From an uncultured Shewanella sp. (GTDB lineage: Bacteria > Pseudomonadota > Gammaproteobacteria > Enterobacterales > Shewanellaceae): 64,000 bases of DNA. The position numbers and the translations under genes were made by a program. The DNA lies in assembly GCA_947503555.1 (NCBI GenBank), contig CANNEE010000010.1, forward strand, positions 117,838 to 181,837, read 5' to 3'. How positions within the stretch are numbered: position 1 is the stretch's first letter; every line of letters begins with the position of its first letter. Below are positions 8,257 through 18,128 of this stretch, piece by piece. The notes below the pieces were generated by a model, which saw only the letters and a program-made list of their open reading frames with translations, made no database searches and was not told the DNA's origin.

Positions 8257-9705
8257 ATGAAACAAGTCGAGTTTCGTAAGATCGATGCCATTCTTATTAA
8301 GTTCAGTCTCAATGGTAAGTTTTGGTTGCTTTGCTCTATGGTCGCGGCTATCACAGCAATCGTCGCTTTCTTTAATTATCAGCAGTCAATAGGCGCAACT
8401 CAGCAGGCTTCTCTCCTACGAGTACAGTCGCAAGTCGAAGTGTTCGCCCAGGTTGCTAAGACACAGAAGTTATCTGGACAGGATTTAACTCGATTTGCAC
8501 AAGATCATGGGCTACAACTGGTCAGTTCCACTCGTAGTGAGAGAGTCAGCGATCAGGTAGCTGTGACGGCTCGCGTCAATGGTCAATATCTGATGTTGCA
8601 GCAAAATGTTGCCGATTGGGAGCAAGGAGCTGTTGATGATGCTCGTTTTATGGTTTGGATGGCGCTACTTGGTTTATTGCCTCTATTTCAATTGAGCTAT
8701 TGGATCTCGACATCTTTAGGTGCTGGACTATGGGATATGTATATGGCAATTAAACGGCTTGCCGATGGTGACCTGTCCTTTAGACTTAATTTTTTTGGTA
8801 CCGATGATTTTAGCTTAATTGCCAAAGATATAGACCGCTGCGCCGACAATATGAGTGAGATGGTGACAGCGATCGGCAATAACGCGCAAACGCTTTCCAA
8901 GGCTGCTGCCGAGTTCAATCATCAGGCTGAGTCTAGTGATGAGCTCATTAGTCATCAGTATCAATTTTTAGATTCGGTGTCGGTTGCAATGGAGCAAATG
9001 ACCGCCGCAATCGAAGAGGTTTCTGTGAACGCTGCCAATACCTCTTCTTTAACTAAAGACAACGCTGAGCAGGCAGCGAATAGCAAACAGAAGGTAAGTG
9101 AAGCGGTTGAGCATATCGCTAATTTATCGAGTAAGATCGGCTTGGCATCGTCTTCAGTATCTAAATTGTCTAAAGATGCGGAAGAGATTGATGCTGTGGT
9201 GACAACCATTAACGGCATTTCTGAACAAACTAATTTACTCGCCTTAAACGCAGCTATTGAGGCGGCGAGAGCTGGTGAGCAGGGTAGAGGTTTTGCGGTT
9301 GTTGCCGATGAAGTTAGGACTCTTGCTGGTAGAACCCAGGAAGCCACGGTTGAAATTCAAACTATGATTGAAGGCCTGCAGCAGGGTAGTCAAACCTTGT
9401 CTGGTATTACTTCTCAAATAGTGGGACTAGCGGATGAAGGTCGAGGTGAAATTATGGGAGTGGGTGAAGGTGTCGATATTATGGCTAATTCAACTCACGA
9501 AGTGTTTGATATGAGCTCGCAAATTGCAGCATCGGCGGAAGAGCAAAGTGTTTCATCTCGGGATATCGCAAGCCAGTTAAATGAGATACGTCAGCAAGCG
9601 GGAACGATTAAAGAAACCGCTGAAAGCTCAGTTGTTTTGGCAAGAGAGCTAAGCTCCTCTTCTGAAGAGTTGGATAGTATATTGACGCAATACAAGTTAT
9701 CTTAA
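8257..9705 (+). CDS. Methyl-accepting chemotaxis protein
   Basis: Transmembrane chemoreceptor that signals to CheA through CheW. Membrane helix 1 lies at about residues 22-42 and helix 2 at about 132-152, leaving a small periplasmic sensor of about 90 residues with no recognised ligand domain. A HAMP linker (about 155-208, [11 protein letters not shown]) leads to the cytoplasmic signalling hairpin, whose conserved tip includes [19 protein letters not shown] and [18 protein letters not shown]. The C-terminus ends QYKLS with no CheR-docking pentapeptide. It stands alone with its own terminator; the ligand is unknown. Confidence 0.93.
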   Translation: MKQVEFRKIDAILIKFSLNGKFWLLCSMVAAITAIVAFFNYQQSIGATQQASLLRVQSQVEVFAQVAKTQKLSGQDLTRFAQDHGLQLVSSTRSERVSDQVAVTARVNGQYLMLQQNVADWEQGAVDDARFMVWMALLGLLPLFQLSYWISTSLGAGLWDMYMAIKRLADGDLSFRLNFFGTDDFSLIAKDIDRCADNMSEMVTAIGNNAQTLSKAAAEFNHQAESSDELISHQYQFLDSVSVAMEQMTAAIEEVSVNAANTSSLTKDNAEQAANSKQKVSEAVEHIANLSSKIGLASSSVSKLSKDAEEIDAVVTTINGISEQTNLLALNAAIEAARAGEQGRGFAVVADEVRTLAGRTQEATVEIQTMIEGLQQGSQTLSGITSQIVGLADEGRGEIMGVGEGVDIMANSTHEVFDMSSQIAASAEEQSVSSRDIASQLNEIRQQAGTIKETAESSVVLARELSSSSEELDSILTQYKLS

Positions 9706-9724
9706 TTGACACTTGTGAATTGAT

Positions 9725-9753
9725 AAAAGGCAAGCCATTGGCTTGCCTTTTTT
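9725..9753 (+). terminator. Rho-independent terminator
   Basis: AAGGCAAGCC/GGCTTGCCTT stem with a three-base loop and T-run, directly after the chemoreceptor gene. Confidence 0.9.
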
Positions 9754-9906
9754 GTTATATATTGAATTGCACATGTATAAGCTGCCTTGAAAGGTTTTTA
9801 TTTGTAGTTGAAAGAAAGTGTGCACTTTGCCTTTCTAGTTAAGCTGACTGAGGTTTAAAGCTAAAATTAATTGAGCATAGTGTTAGGTAAGTGGAGAAGC
9901 GCAGAC

Positions 9907-10554
9907 GTGAAATTTAGTGTTGTAGGTATAGTACTTATGTTTATATCCCAGGCTGCACTTGCTGTGGATATTCAAGTAGAGAGTATCGAAGGTAAGCCCC
10001 TTAAAGATATGGTGGTTTATTTAGTGCCTGTATCAGCTCCATCTGCAGCGGGACAAGTGACTGCTAAGCCTATTGAAATTCATCAAAAAGATAAGAAATT
10101 TGCCCCTTATATTACCGTAGTGCAAAAGGGGTATGAGGCGCAGTTTAAAAATGAAGATGATATTACTCATCATATATACTCGGCATTAGGGCCCAAGCGC
10201 TTTTCATTTAAATTAAGATCCGATGATGGCGCCAAAAGTATATTATTTGATAAAGCTGGGCACGTTTCTATGGGGTGCAATATTCATGATTGGATGTCTG
10301 GTCATGTGTTAGTTATCGATACACCCTTTTATACACAAACCAATGCGCAGGGTATTGCCCATATAAATGACGTACCAGCTGGTCAATATCAACTCAATGT
10401 GTGGCATCCCCAGTTACAGTCAGAAGAAAATAGGTTTATTATGCCTGTCATGCTTCCATCGTCTAATAGGGTTGAGGTGAAGCTAACCGCGAAGATGGCA
10501 GCAATTCCAGAGCAAAAAAGCCTGGATGACTTTGAGTTCTTGGAAGGGTATTAA
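9907..10554 (+). CDS. Periplasmic cupredoxin-like protein (methylamine-utilisation-protein type)
   Basis: Signal peptide MKFSVVGIVLMFISQAALA is followed by a cupredoxin-like fold. Probable type-1 copper ligands are H88 or H89 (DITHHIY), C124, H127 and M130 in GCNIHDWM; the C-x2-H-x2-M spacing is that of amicyanin. After the copper loop a carboxypeptidase-regulatory-like beta segment follows (about 140-195, GIAHINDVPAGQYQLNVWH). Start GTG at 9907 is chosen because the signal peptide begins there and GGAG lies at 9893-9896; an in-frame TTG at 9871 would add 12 residues. Its stop overlaps the start of the GGDEF/EAL gene (TAATG), so the two are translationally coupled. The proposed electron-transfer or copper-sensing role is inference. 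Confidence 0.8.
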   Translation: MKFSVVGIVLMFISQAALAVDIQVESIEGKPLKDMVVYLVPVSAPSAAGQVTAKPIEIHQKDKKFAPYITVVQKGYEAQFKNEDDITHHIYSALGPKRFSFKLRSDDGAKSILFDKAGHVSMGCNIHDWMSGHVLVIDTPFYTQTNAQGIAHINDVPAGQYQLNVWHPQLQSEENRFIMPVMLPSSNRVEVKLTAKMAAIPEQKSLDDFEFLEGY

Positions 10555-12899
10555 TGTTTTCATTTATGAATCGGCTACAGACACGCATTTTTGTTTTTTT
10601 TGTGGTGTTGTTACTTGCCGTTCAAGGGATCTCTTTTTGGTTAACCTTTGATTCTAACCAAAGGCTAGAGAAGCAAAAACTAGATAACCAACTCTCGGTG
10701 GCTCAGCTCGTTTTTAAAGAAGAGTATGATAACCGCAATTATTATCTTGGAGCTTTTGCTGAAACAACGGCAAAGGACTTTGGCTTAAAAGAGATTTTTA
10801 TCGACGGTGATAGCCGAAGCTTTCTGGTTGCCCTTAATAATCATAGAAAACGTATAGCCGCCAATTTAGCGATTGCTGTCAATAAAGAAGGCAAGGTGAT
10901 AGGTCAGTTAATGACTCAAACTGACTCACAAGGTCGAGAAAAAGTTAAGTTAGGTCCTGAACAAAATAGTCAGTTTCGTTACCAACTCGACACAGAGTTT
11001 CAATCCATTCCACCGCTATATACCTTAGATGGCCGAGTTTATCAGTTACGCTTCGCTCCCTTAACCAGTGGTGGTGATAGTGTAATAGGTTGGGTCGGTT
11101 TTGGTTATGCTATCGACAACGCCCTTGCTAATAATCTCGCCCAGTTAACCAGCTTACATACGGGTTTTATGATAGTTGATGCGAATATGCAAAGCCGAGT
11201 GTTAAGTCATTCTGGTGAGCCGCTTGCTGCTAATGAGATCGCAGTGCTGTCACAGTTTGTCAATCATGGGCAAATTGATGCTGATTATGTGTTGTGGCAG
11301 GAGAGGTTGGGGGATGTTAATCAACAAGCCTTCTATGCCTATATGTTTAAGCCAAGAGCCGACATTTTACAGACTCTGCAAAGTCAGTGGCTGCTGCAGC
11401 TTGGGCTGTTCGTGTTTATGATGCCCATTACTCTGCTATTGGCATTTTTAATTTCCGGTAGCGTGACTAAACCAATTAAAAAGTTAATTGAGCAAGCACG
11501 ATATATCGCAAAAGGTAATTATGACTCCAAGGTAAGTGTTGGTAATAGCCTTGAAATGCAGCAATTAGCCGATGAGTTTACCTTGATGCAAGATGCTGTA
11601 TTAAGCCGTGAGAAGGAGATTGCCTATCATGCCTGCCACGATAGCTTAACTGGATTGGCGAATCGTAATCAGTTAGAGATGATGACTAAGCCTTGGTTTG
11701 ATAATGGTCTACCTTTGACTATTTTTCTGATTAATATTCGCCGTATTGGTGAAGTTAATGTCACCCTAGGCCATGATGTTGGCGACCAGGTTATTAAAGA
11801 GGTTGGACTGCGTTTATCTCAGCTTGCTCGCGTCGATATGGTATGCCGTCTTTCTGGTGATGAGTATGGATTAGTGTTTCGCCATACCATGAAGGAAGCT
11901 GAAATTGTATCCCAGGTGGATGGAATTAAGGCCGCAATGGATAAGGAGTACTGTTTTCAGGAGATGTCACTGCACTTACAGGTGACCATAGGTGTGAGCA
12001 TTACGCCAGAGCATGAAACCGATATTGTGATCATGTTACGTCAGGCAGATACCGCCCTTAATCATGCTCAAAGTCAGAAGTTAGATTTTCAAGTATATGA
12101 TCCACAAATAGACAAGAATACCGTAGAACGGCTACAGCTTATCAACCATTTAAAGCCAGCGATTGAGAAAAATGAGTTAGTGTTGTTTTATCAACCTAAG
12201 CTTAATTTGGCGACTAAACAGGTGACCCATGTTGAGGCGCTCGTTCGTTGGAGTCATCCCGAAAATGGTATGATCCCGCCAGATGTGTTTATTCCTATTG
12301 CAGAGAAAACAGGCCAGATGAATGCGTTAACTCGCTGGGTCGTAAACGAAGCAATCGATCAATATCATAGGTGGAAAGAACAGGGTATCTCGTTGGGAAT
12401 TGCGATTAATATTTCCGCTGAAAATCTCAAAGATCCTGAATTCTGTCATTGGATTATGGCGACGATAGCGCAAAAGCAGATTCCGATAAAAGCTTTGACC
12501 CTAGAAATTACAGAAGATGCCGTTGTGGCAGATCCTCAAGCGGCAATTGCTCAACTGAGTCAATTAAGGCAACACGGGATTAAGCTGTCTATCGATGACT
12601 ATGGCACTGGGTATTCATCTTTGGCGCAGCTTAAGCAGCTTCCTGTTCATGAGTTAAAGGTGGATAAATCTTTTGTGCAGCAGCTGATGACAGATAGGGA
12701 TGATCAGATTATTGTCGAGTCGACTATTTTGCTTGCCCATAACCTTGGACTGAGCGTAGTTGCCGAAGGGGTTGAGGATAAGGCAACCTTGACTTGGTTA
12801 AGTGAGCGAGGTTGCGAGATGGCGCAGGGCTTTTATCTTTCAAGGCCAGTCAATGCAAAGACCTTAAGCGAGTGGCTTAGCGTGCCAAAATCTTTTTAA
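10554..12899 (+). CDS. Membrane GGDEF/EAL protein with periplasmic sensor; probable c-di-GMP phosphodiesterase
   Basis: Order of parts: membrane helix (about 8-28), extracytoplasmic sensor (about 29-280, Cache-like by layout), second membrane helix (about 284-304), HAMP (about 305-357), GGDEF (about 365-510) and EAL (about 525-775). The GGDEF site reads SGDEY, off consensus, so cyclase activity is doubtful. The EAL domain is complete: VEALVRW, NISAEN, LEITED, DDYGTGYSS, LKVDKSF, VAEGVED and QGFYLSRP all hold the expected metal and catalytic residues. It probably hydrolyses c-di-GMP, with the GGDEF part possibly regulatory. It overlaps the cupredoxin gene by one base and is followed 45 nt later by a barrel protein gene. 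Confidence 0.92.
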   Translation: MFSFMNRLQTRIFVFFVVLLLAVQGISFWLTFDSNQRLEKQKLDNQLSVAQLVFKEEYDNRNYYLGAFAETTAKDFGLKEIFIDGDSRSFLVALNNHRKRIAANLAIAVNKEGKVIGQLMTQTDSQGREKVKLGPEQNSQFRYQLDTEFQSIPPLYTLDGRVYQLRFAPLTSGGDSVIGWVGFGYAIDNALANNLAQLTSLHTGFMIVDANMQSRVLSHSGEPLAANEIAVLSQFVNHGQIDADYVLWQERLGDVNQQAFYAYMFKPRADILQTLQSQWLLQLGLFVFMMPITLLLAFLISGSVTKPIKKLIEQARYIAKGNYDSKVSVGNSLEMQQLADEFTLMQDAVLSREKEIAYHACHDSLTGLANRNQLEMMTKPWFDNGLPLTIFLINIRRIGEVNVTLGHDVGDQVIKEVGLRLSQLARVDMVCRLSGDEYGLVFRHTMKEAEIVSQVDGIKAAMDKEYCFQEMSLHLQVTIGVSITPEHETDIVIMLRQADTALNHAQSQKLDFQVYDPQIDKNTVERLQLINHLKPAIEKNELVLFYQPKLNLATKQVTHVEALVRWSHPENGMIPPDVFIPIAEKTGQMNALTRWVVNEAIDQYHRWKEQGISLGIAINISAENLKDPEFCHWIMATIAQKQIPIKALTLEITEDAVVADPQAAIAQLSQLRQHGIKLSIDDYGTGYSSLAQLKQLPVHELKVDKSFVQQLMTDRDDQIIVESTILLAHNLGLSVVAEGVEDKATLTWLSERGCEMAQGFYLSRPVNAKTLSEWLSVPKSF

Positions 12900-12944
12900 C
12901 CTTAGGTTAGAATAACGGACTTTATAATGACATCGGGAAAAACA

Positions 12945-14171
12945 ATGAAAAAGCTGTTGTGGATAATAGGCTTGTATTCTCCTTTGGTGATGGCTGCTGA
13001 ACATGATATTTCAGGCATTGTGGATGTTAGAGCAAGCTATAACGATGGCCTTACATCATATGTTGATGCCGGATTGGGTAAATTCCGCTTTAATCCCGAT
13101 GGACAGTTGTCACTAGCCCAATTGGGCTTAAGTTATAAAGTTGAATGGGATAATGATTTTTCTGCTCATGTGGTGGCAAATGGTTATTGGGATGGTGTTG
13201 AAAATAACTTAGGGATCACAGAAGCTTTTCTTGAGTACAAGGGGCTTCCAAGCCAACAAGGGATAAGACTGTCTGGCCGTGCAGGCATAATGTATCCGAA
13301 AATCTCTTTAGAAAATGTTGCGACTGCTTGGTCATCACCATACACGTTAAGCTACTCCACCATGAATGCTTGGCTAGGGGAAGAAGTTCGTCACCTTGGA
13401 GCTAGGTTAACCTTAGATTGGCTTGGCAAGTTTAGGCAGTCTAAGCATGACTTTAGATTTGATGCTGAAGTGTTTGTGAATAATGACACTACCGGGGCTA
13501 TGTTATCTTGGCATGGTTGGACCCTGAGCTCTCGTCAGACGCTATGGCAAGAAACTTTACCTATCACTTATCTACCTGCCAGAAATGGTGGCTTTTTAAC
13601 AGCTCAGGCAGCTGAGTCAGATCCTTTCCTCGAACTCGATGATAGACCTGGCTACCACGGCGTTGCCAGCTGGAAGCTAAAGGGACAAGGGCTTATACAA
13701 GCTGGCTATTATCATAATGATGCTGATACAAGGGTGACCATAGATGGCCAATATGCTTGGCTAACTCGTTTTGCTCACTTAGGTATAAAGTGGCGTTTGC
13801 CCTATCGAGTAGAACTGCTTGCACAGTATATGAAAGGCGATACCTTAATGAATGCACCTGAAGGTTTTGCCGTGGTCGACAATGATTATCACTCCGCATA
13901 TATGATGTTAAGTAGGCGATGGGATACCCATAGATTAAGTCTCAGATTAGAAGATTTTGCCGTTGAAGATAGAGACCTTACTCCTGGCGATAACAATAAC
14001 GAAGATGGTCAAGCTTATACTCTGTCCTATAGCTATCGAATGAAGAAGGGCTGGTATCTGCAGCTGGAATATAATCGCATCGACTCAGCTCGCCCGGCTC
14101 GCAGTTACTTGGGGGACCCAATTGATTTAGTCGAGCAGCAATGGCAGTTTGCTAGCCGCTACTTTTTTTAG
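12945..14171 (+). CDS. Probable outer-membrane porin-like protein, third gene of the cupredoxin operon
   Basis: No named family recognised. After the signal peptide MKKLLWIIGLYSPLVMA the protein of 408 residues reads as long amphipathic beta-strands separated by polar turns (for example QLSLAQLGLSYKVEW and YTLSYSYRMKKGWYLQLEY) and ends FASRYFF, with a C-terminal phenylalanine as in trimeric or monomeric barrels. It recalls phosphate-selective-porin or DcaP-like proteins only in general style. I prefer ATG at 12945 (GGGAAAA upstream, signal peptide begins there) to ATG at 12927. The 45-nt gap to the GGDEF/EAL gene and the absence of a terminator between them support cotranscription. Confidence 0.72.
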   Translation: MKKLLWIIGLYSPLVMAAEHDISGIVDVRASYNDGLTSYVDAGLGKFRFNPDGQLSLAQLGLSYKVEWDNDFSAHVVANGYWDGVENNLGITEAFLEYKGLPSQQGIRLSGRAGIMYPKISLENVATAWSSPYTLSYSTMNAWLGEEVRHLGARLTLDWLGKFRQSKHDFRFDAEVFVNNDTTGAMLSWHGWTLSSRQTLWQETLPITYLPARNGGFLTAQAAESDPFLELDDRPGYHGVASWKLKGQGLIQAGYYHNDADTRVTIDGQYAWLTRFAHLGIKWRLPYRVELLAQYMKGDTLMNAPEGFAVVDNDYHSAYMMLSRRWDTHRLSLRLEDFAVEDRDLTPGDNNNEDGQAYTLSYSYRMKKGWYLQLEYNRIDSARPARSYLGDPIDLVEQQWQFASRYFF

Positions 14172-14179
14172 CACCAAAG

Positions 14180-14201
14180 AGTGGGGATAGTTATCCCCAC
14201 T
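14180..14201 (+). terminator. Strong hairpin after the porin-like gene, possible terminator
   Basis: AGTGGGGATA, two bases, TATCCCCACT: a 10-bp perfect stem directly after the operon. No T-run follows, so it may act as a message-stabilising or rho-dependent end instead. Confidence 0.5.
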
Positions 14202-14359
14202 GATAATGAAATAAGTGTGTAAAATTATTTCTTTACCTTTCTCTCTTCACTTCCTGTACTAGACTTAAGCATTATTCGATTCAGGCAAGAATCGGTGACA
14301 AGGCTAAACCTTGCTCGATAGCGGTATTGCTGCTTAGTCAAAACATAAGGAAGTGTCAT

Positions 14360-17026
14360 ATGACAATCAAACAAAAACTCCTGTTTATTGTTGCCTTTAT
14401 GTCTCTGCTACTTGTGATAGTGGGAGGTAAGGGGCTCTATGCGACCAGTCAGGTTAGAGGCTCGTTGCAGACTGTGTACGAAGACAGAGTCGTTCCCTTA
14501 AAGCAGCTAAAAATCATTGCCGATAACTATGCCGTGTTAGTGGTTGATGCCGTGAACAAAGCCAATAGTGGTGCCATTACCGTAGAGCAAATGCGAGATC
14601 AGGCTCAACAAGCCTTAGATGAGATTAATGCTCAGTGGCAAACCTTCATCCTAACTCACTTCACGGCGGAAGAAGAAAGAATGGCGGCAGAAGCCAAGCA
14701 ATTGTTTATTCCCGCCAATGAGGCTATAGCCCAGTTAATTGAATTTGCAGATACCCATTCGGGTTATGTCACCGGGGAGTTGAACGAGTTCGACGGCCCT
14801 TTATATGACACCATAGATCCAATCAGTAATAAGATTAATGAACTCATCAACTTGCAGCTTACCGTTGCAAAGCAAGAGTTTACCGAGTCTGAATTGCTAT
14901 ATAGTGAACTGAAGGCACTGCTGATAGGGTTAGTCGTACTGGGGTTACTTTTATCACTAGTTACGGCCATCATGCTTATTCGTGCAATTTGCGGCCCTTT
15001 AGATAAGGCGGTTAATCTAGCCGAGTCTATTGCTGTTGGGGACTTAAGCCCTCAAGTATCAGCAACATCACAGGATGAGGTTGGAAAATTAATCCAGGCG
15101 ATGGCTAAGATGCAGCAATCTATTAATGATTTTGTCGATGCCCAGCAACAGATGGCGACAAAACATAGTCAGGGCATAGTCAGTGCTAAGATTGATGTTG
15201 ATAAGTTTGAAGGTGTTTATGCGGAGATAGGTCATCAAGTTAATCACCTAGTAAATGGTCATATTCAGGTGCAGCAGGATATAGTGACTATTATTCATGA
15301 CTATGCCCAGGGAAATTTCTCTGCCAATATTCGTGAGTTACCCGGTGAACAAGCCGAGATTAGTGGCGCAGTAGAGCAGGTTAAGACCTCGCTCCTCTCT
15401 ATTAGCCAAGATATTAAACGCCTTGCTTCTTTAGGTGCTCAAGGAGACTTTAGTCAAAGGTGTGATGAAACTCAGTATCAATATTTATTTAAAGAAACAA
15501 TTCAAGACCTTAATCAATTAACTCAGACTTGTGATAAGGGATTTAACGATATTTTACGGGTGACAAAGGCGTTATCGGCGGGGGATCTCTCTCAAACTAT
15601 CAGTCTTGAATATCCAGGGTTATTTGGGCAGACCAGTGATGAAGTCAATCACACTGTGATGGTGTTGAGGCAAACAGTGAAAGATCTGGAAATTCTAGTG
15701 GAAGCTGCCGCTAAACGTGGTGAGTTCGATATTAAAATTCCACTGGATGACAAGCAAGGTTATGTTAAGCAGCTCAGTGAGCAGCTAAATCGTTTATCCG
15801 ATATTACTGATTCTGGTCTAAGGGATATTTTAAGGGTAATCCAAGCGCTAGATAGGGGGGATTTGAGTCAACGTATGGAAGGTGACTATCCTGGCTTATT
15901 TGGTCAAACCCAAGAAGGTGTCAATAACTCACTCGATTCTTTGTCCAATTTTGTTAAGCAGATTAATAGCATGATAGATTCCGCTGCTAACCATGGTGAC
16001 TTTAGCGGCCATATTTCTTTGGAACAAAAACAAGGTTTCTTACTTGCGCTTTCTCAGCAGCTTAACCATCTATTTTCCATTACTCAGGATGGCCTTAAAG
16101 ATGTGATGCGCGTGAGTCAGGCGGTAGCTGAAGGAGATTTAACCTTAAAGGTTGAGCGCGAATATCCTGGATTGTTTGGCGAAACCCGTGATGCACTGAA
16201 CTCGACTATTGATACCTTACAGAGACTTATCAGTGAAATTCATGATGCAGCGTCGACTATTAAGCTCTCTTCTTCTGAAATTGCTAAGGGCAATGTGGAT
16301 CTTTCAGTTAGAACAGAATCTCAAGCTGCCTGTGTTGAGCAAACCGTGGCCAGTTTCGCTGAGCTTAATGATAGCGTGATTCACAATACCAACAGTGCAG
16401 TGGAAGCGAAAGAACTGTCTAATCAGTCGGCCAAGTATGCAGTGAATGGTTCCCAAGTTGTTGGTGATGTCGTGAGTATGATGGGCCAAATAAAGCAGTC
16501 ATCTGGACATATTTCTGAGATTATTCAAGTGTTAGATGGTATCGCTTTCCAAACCAATATTCTGGCTCTTAACGCCGCCGTCGAGGCCGCAAGGGCGGGC
16601 CAGTCTGGGCGTGGATTCAGTGTCGTTGCAGCTGAGGTGAGAACGTTAGCACAAAGGGCTGCGGAAGCTGCAAAGGAGATTAATGGTCTAATTCTAGATT
16701 CTGCTAATCAGGTGGATCAAGGAGCTAAGCTGGTGACTAAAGCGGGCGATAGCATGCAGGAGATAGAGCAAAGCGTACAGAGTGTAGCCGCAATAGTGAC
16801 TAATATCTCGCAGGCATCCATTCAGCAAGGTCAAGGTATAGAGCAAGTTAATAAGGCGATAGAGCAGATAGATGCAGTGACTCAACATAATGCTGCGTTA
16901 GTCGAAGAGGCCGCAGCGGCATCGTCAAGCATGCAAGATCAAGTTGCACGAATGCAAGAATGTGTCGACAGATTTATATTACCCGGTCAGCAAAGTCATA
17001 AAGTGCATTTAAAACCTGTGGGATAG
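14360..17026 (+). CDS. Methyl-accepting chemotaxis protein with a tandem HAMP-like array
   Basis: Chemoreceptor of 888 residues, far longer than the usual 540. N-terminal helix (about 10-30), four-helix-bundle-like periplasmic sensor (to about 185), second membrane helix (about 190-213), canonical HAMP (about 214-270), then a repeat array before the signalling hairpin. The array holds sequences of the form GDLSQ...YPGLFGQT at nucleotides 15608, 15884 and 16160, exactly 276 nt (92 residues) apart, and a divergent first copy near 15335. Each unit has two HAMP-like halves (the second like RGEFDIKIPLDDKQG). The signalling tip QTNILALNAAVEAARAGQSG lies near residue 730. Start ATG 14360 has AAGGAAG at 14347-14353. 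The ligand is unknown. Confidence 0.93.
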   Translation: MTIKQKLLFIVAFMSLLLVIVGGKGLYATSQVRGSLQTVYEDRVVPLKQLKIIADNYAVLVVDAVNKANSGAITVEQMRDQAQQALDEINAQWQTFILTHFTAEEERMAAEAKQLFIPANEAIAQLIEFADTHSGYVTGELNEFDGPLYDTIDPISNKINELINLQLTVAKQEFTESELLYSELKALLIGLVVLGLLLSLVTAIMLIRAICGPLDKAVNLAESIAVGDLSPQVSATSQDEVGKLIQAMAKMQQSINDFVDAQQQMATKHSQGIVSAKIDVDKFEGVYAEIGHQVNHLVNGHIQVQQDIVTIIHDYAQGNFSANIRELPGEQAEISGAVEQVKTSLLSISQDIKRLASLGAQGDFSQRCDETQYQYLFKETIQDLNQLTQTCDKGFNDILRVTKALSAGDLSQTISLEYPGLFGQTSDEVNHTVMVLRQTVKDLEILVEAAAKRGEFDIKIPLDDKQGYVKQLSEQLNRLSDITDSGLRDILRVIQALDRGDLSQRMEGDYPGLFGQTQEGVNNSLDSLSNFVKQINSMIDSAANHGDFSGHISLEQKQGFLLALSQQLNHLFSITQDGLKDVMRVSQAVAEGDLTLKVEREYPGLFGETRDALNSTIDTLQRLISEIHDAASTIKLSSSEIAKGNVDLSVRTESQAACVEQTVASFAELNDSVIHNTNSAVEAKELSNQSAKYAVNGSQVVGDVVSMMGQIKQSSGHISEIIQVLDGIAFQTNILALNAAVEAARAGQSGRGFSVVAAEVRTLAQRAAEAAKEINGLILDSANQVDQGAKLVTKAGDSMQEIEQSVQSVAAIVTNISQASIQQGQGIEQVNKAIEQIDAVTQHNAALVEEAAAASSSMQDQVARMQECVDRFILPGQQSHKVHLKPVG

Positions 17027-17052
17027 TGATAGTGTTGTAAGGGCATATAGTT

Positions 17053-17089
17053 AAAAGCCAGCCTTGTATCTTACTAGGCTGGCTTTTTT
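17053..17089. terminator. Bidirectional rho-independent terminator
   Basis: AAAGCCAGCC and GGCTGGCTTT arms with a 13-base loop and flanking A- and T-runs, between the converging chemoreceptor and rbgA genes. Confidence 0.9.
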
Positions 17090-17110
17090 GTTGTTCGATA
17101 TTAGCACTTG

Positions 17111-18049
17111 TTATCTATGACGCTTGCCTGCTTTTTTAAGACGTTGAGCTTCTTTCTTGGCTTCTTCGGCTGCGGCTTTCTCTGCCAACATGCGCTCGAC
17201 TTCCGCTTTTTCGATTTCAGCCATAGCTGGTGTTTCTAAGCTAAGTAAGCCAGTCTTTCCCGAGCGGAATTCATGGAGCACAATTTCCGATGCTTTATGA
17301 AGGTCGATTCTTCCACCAGGACGTAGGGCGCCACGTTTACGGCCAATGGCTTCAAGAAGGCCGATATCATCGCGAGGCAACTCTTCAATCTTATAACGCT
17401 CGCAAATCGCTTCTGGATAGGCTGCTAGGAAATACTCGGCGGCAAACATGGCCACATCTTCATATTCCATAGCGGTATCTTTAATTGCGCCCGTCACTGC
17501 GAGGCGATAGCTTGAAGCCTCATTGTCGACTTTGGGCCAGAGAATACCGGGTGTGTCCGATAACACGATACCGTTCTTTAAATTGATGCGTTGCTGGCTT
17601 TTGGTTACCGCAGGTTCGTTGCCGGTTTTTGCAATAACGCGACCCGCAAGGGTATTGATGATGGTGGATTTACCTACATTTGGGATCCCCATAATCATGG
17701 TGCGAATATCTTTCTCAATTTTATCACGGCCGGGTACTAGCTTGCGGCATAGCTCAGTGATTTTCTTAAGAGAGCCTGGCTGCAGCGTCGATACTGCCAT
17801 CGCTTTTACACCTTGCTCCTGCTCGAGATATTCGATCCAGTCTTGAGTCACCTTAGGATCGGCTAAATCAGATTTGTTAAGTAGCTTGATACAAGGTTTT
17901 TCACCTCGTAGCTTAGCTACCATAGGGTTTTCACTGCTGAATGGAATACGGGCGTCGAGCACTTCTATCACAAGATCGACTTGAGGCATTACCTTTTCGA
18001 TCTCTTTTCGCGCCTTGTGCATGTGTCCCGGGTACCACTGAATAGCCAT
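17111..18049 (-). CDS. rbgA: Ribosome biogenesis GTPase RbgA/YlqF
   Basis: Circularly permuted GTPase that acts in late assembly of the 50S ribosomal subunit. The G motifs occur in permuted order: G4 (LLNKSDLAD, about residue 58) precedes G1 (GIPNVGKST, about 123) and G3 (DTPG, about 165). The N-terminus IQWYPGHMHKA is the family hallmark. The C-terminal helical domain ends in a Lys/Arg-rich tail (KKAGKRHR) suited to RNA binding. Length 312 is normal. It lies downstream of the M4 protease gene on the same strand with a hairpin between them, and probably has its own promoter. Confidence 0.95.
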   Translation of the reverse strand: MAIQWYPGHMHKARKEIEKVMPQVDLVIEVLDARIPFSSENPMVAKLRGEKPCIKLLNKSDLADPKVTQDWIEYLEQEQGVKAMAVSTLQPGSLKKITELCRKLVPGRDKIEKDIRTMIMGIPNVGKSTIINTLAGRVIAKTGNEPAVTKSQQRINLKNGIVLSDTPGILWPKVDNEASSYRLAVTGAIKDTAMEYEDVAMFAAEYFLAAYPEAICERYKIEELPRDDIGLLEAIGRKRGALRPGGRIDLHKASEIVLHEFRSGKTGLLSLETPAMAEIEKAEVERMLAEKAAAEEAKKEAQRLKKAGKRHR

Positions 18050-18128
18050 GATAAATCTTAATCCTAATCATTAAATTAAGGCGCTATTCTACCTTGTTAT
18101 ACGTTAAAGTCATCCCCAAAGCGAAGTT

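Noticed and set aside
15270-16260. Chemoreceptor repeats as a sequence assembly artefact
   Set aside because: The units differ at many positions in both DNA and protein, so they are diverged copies and not a collapsed or duplicated read.
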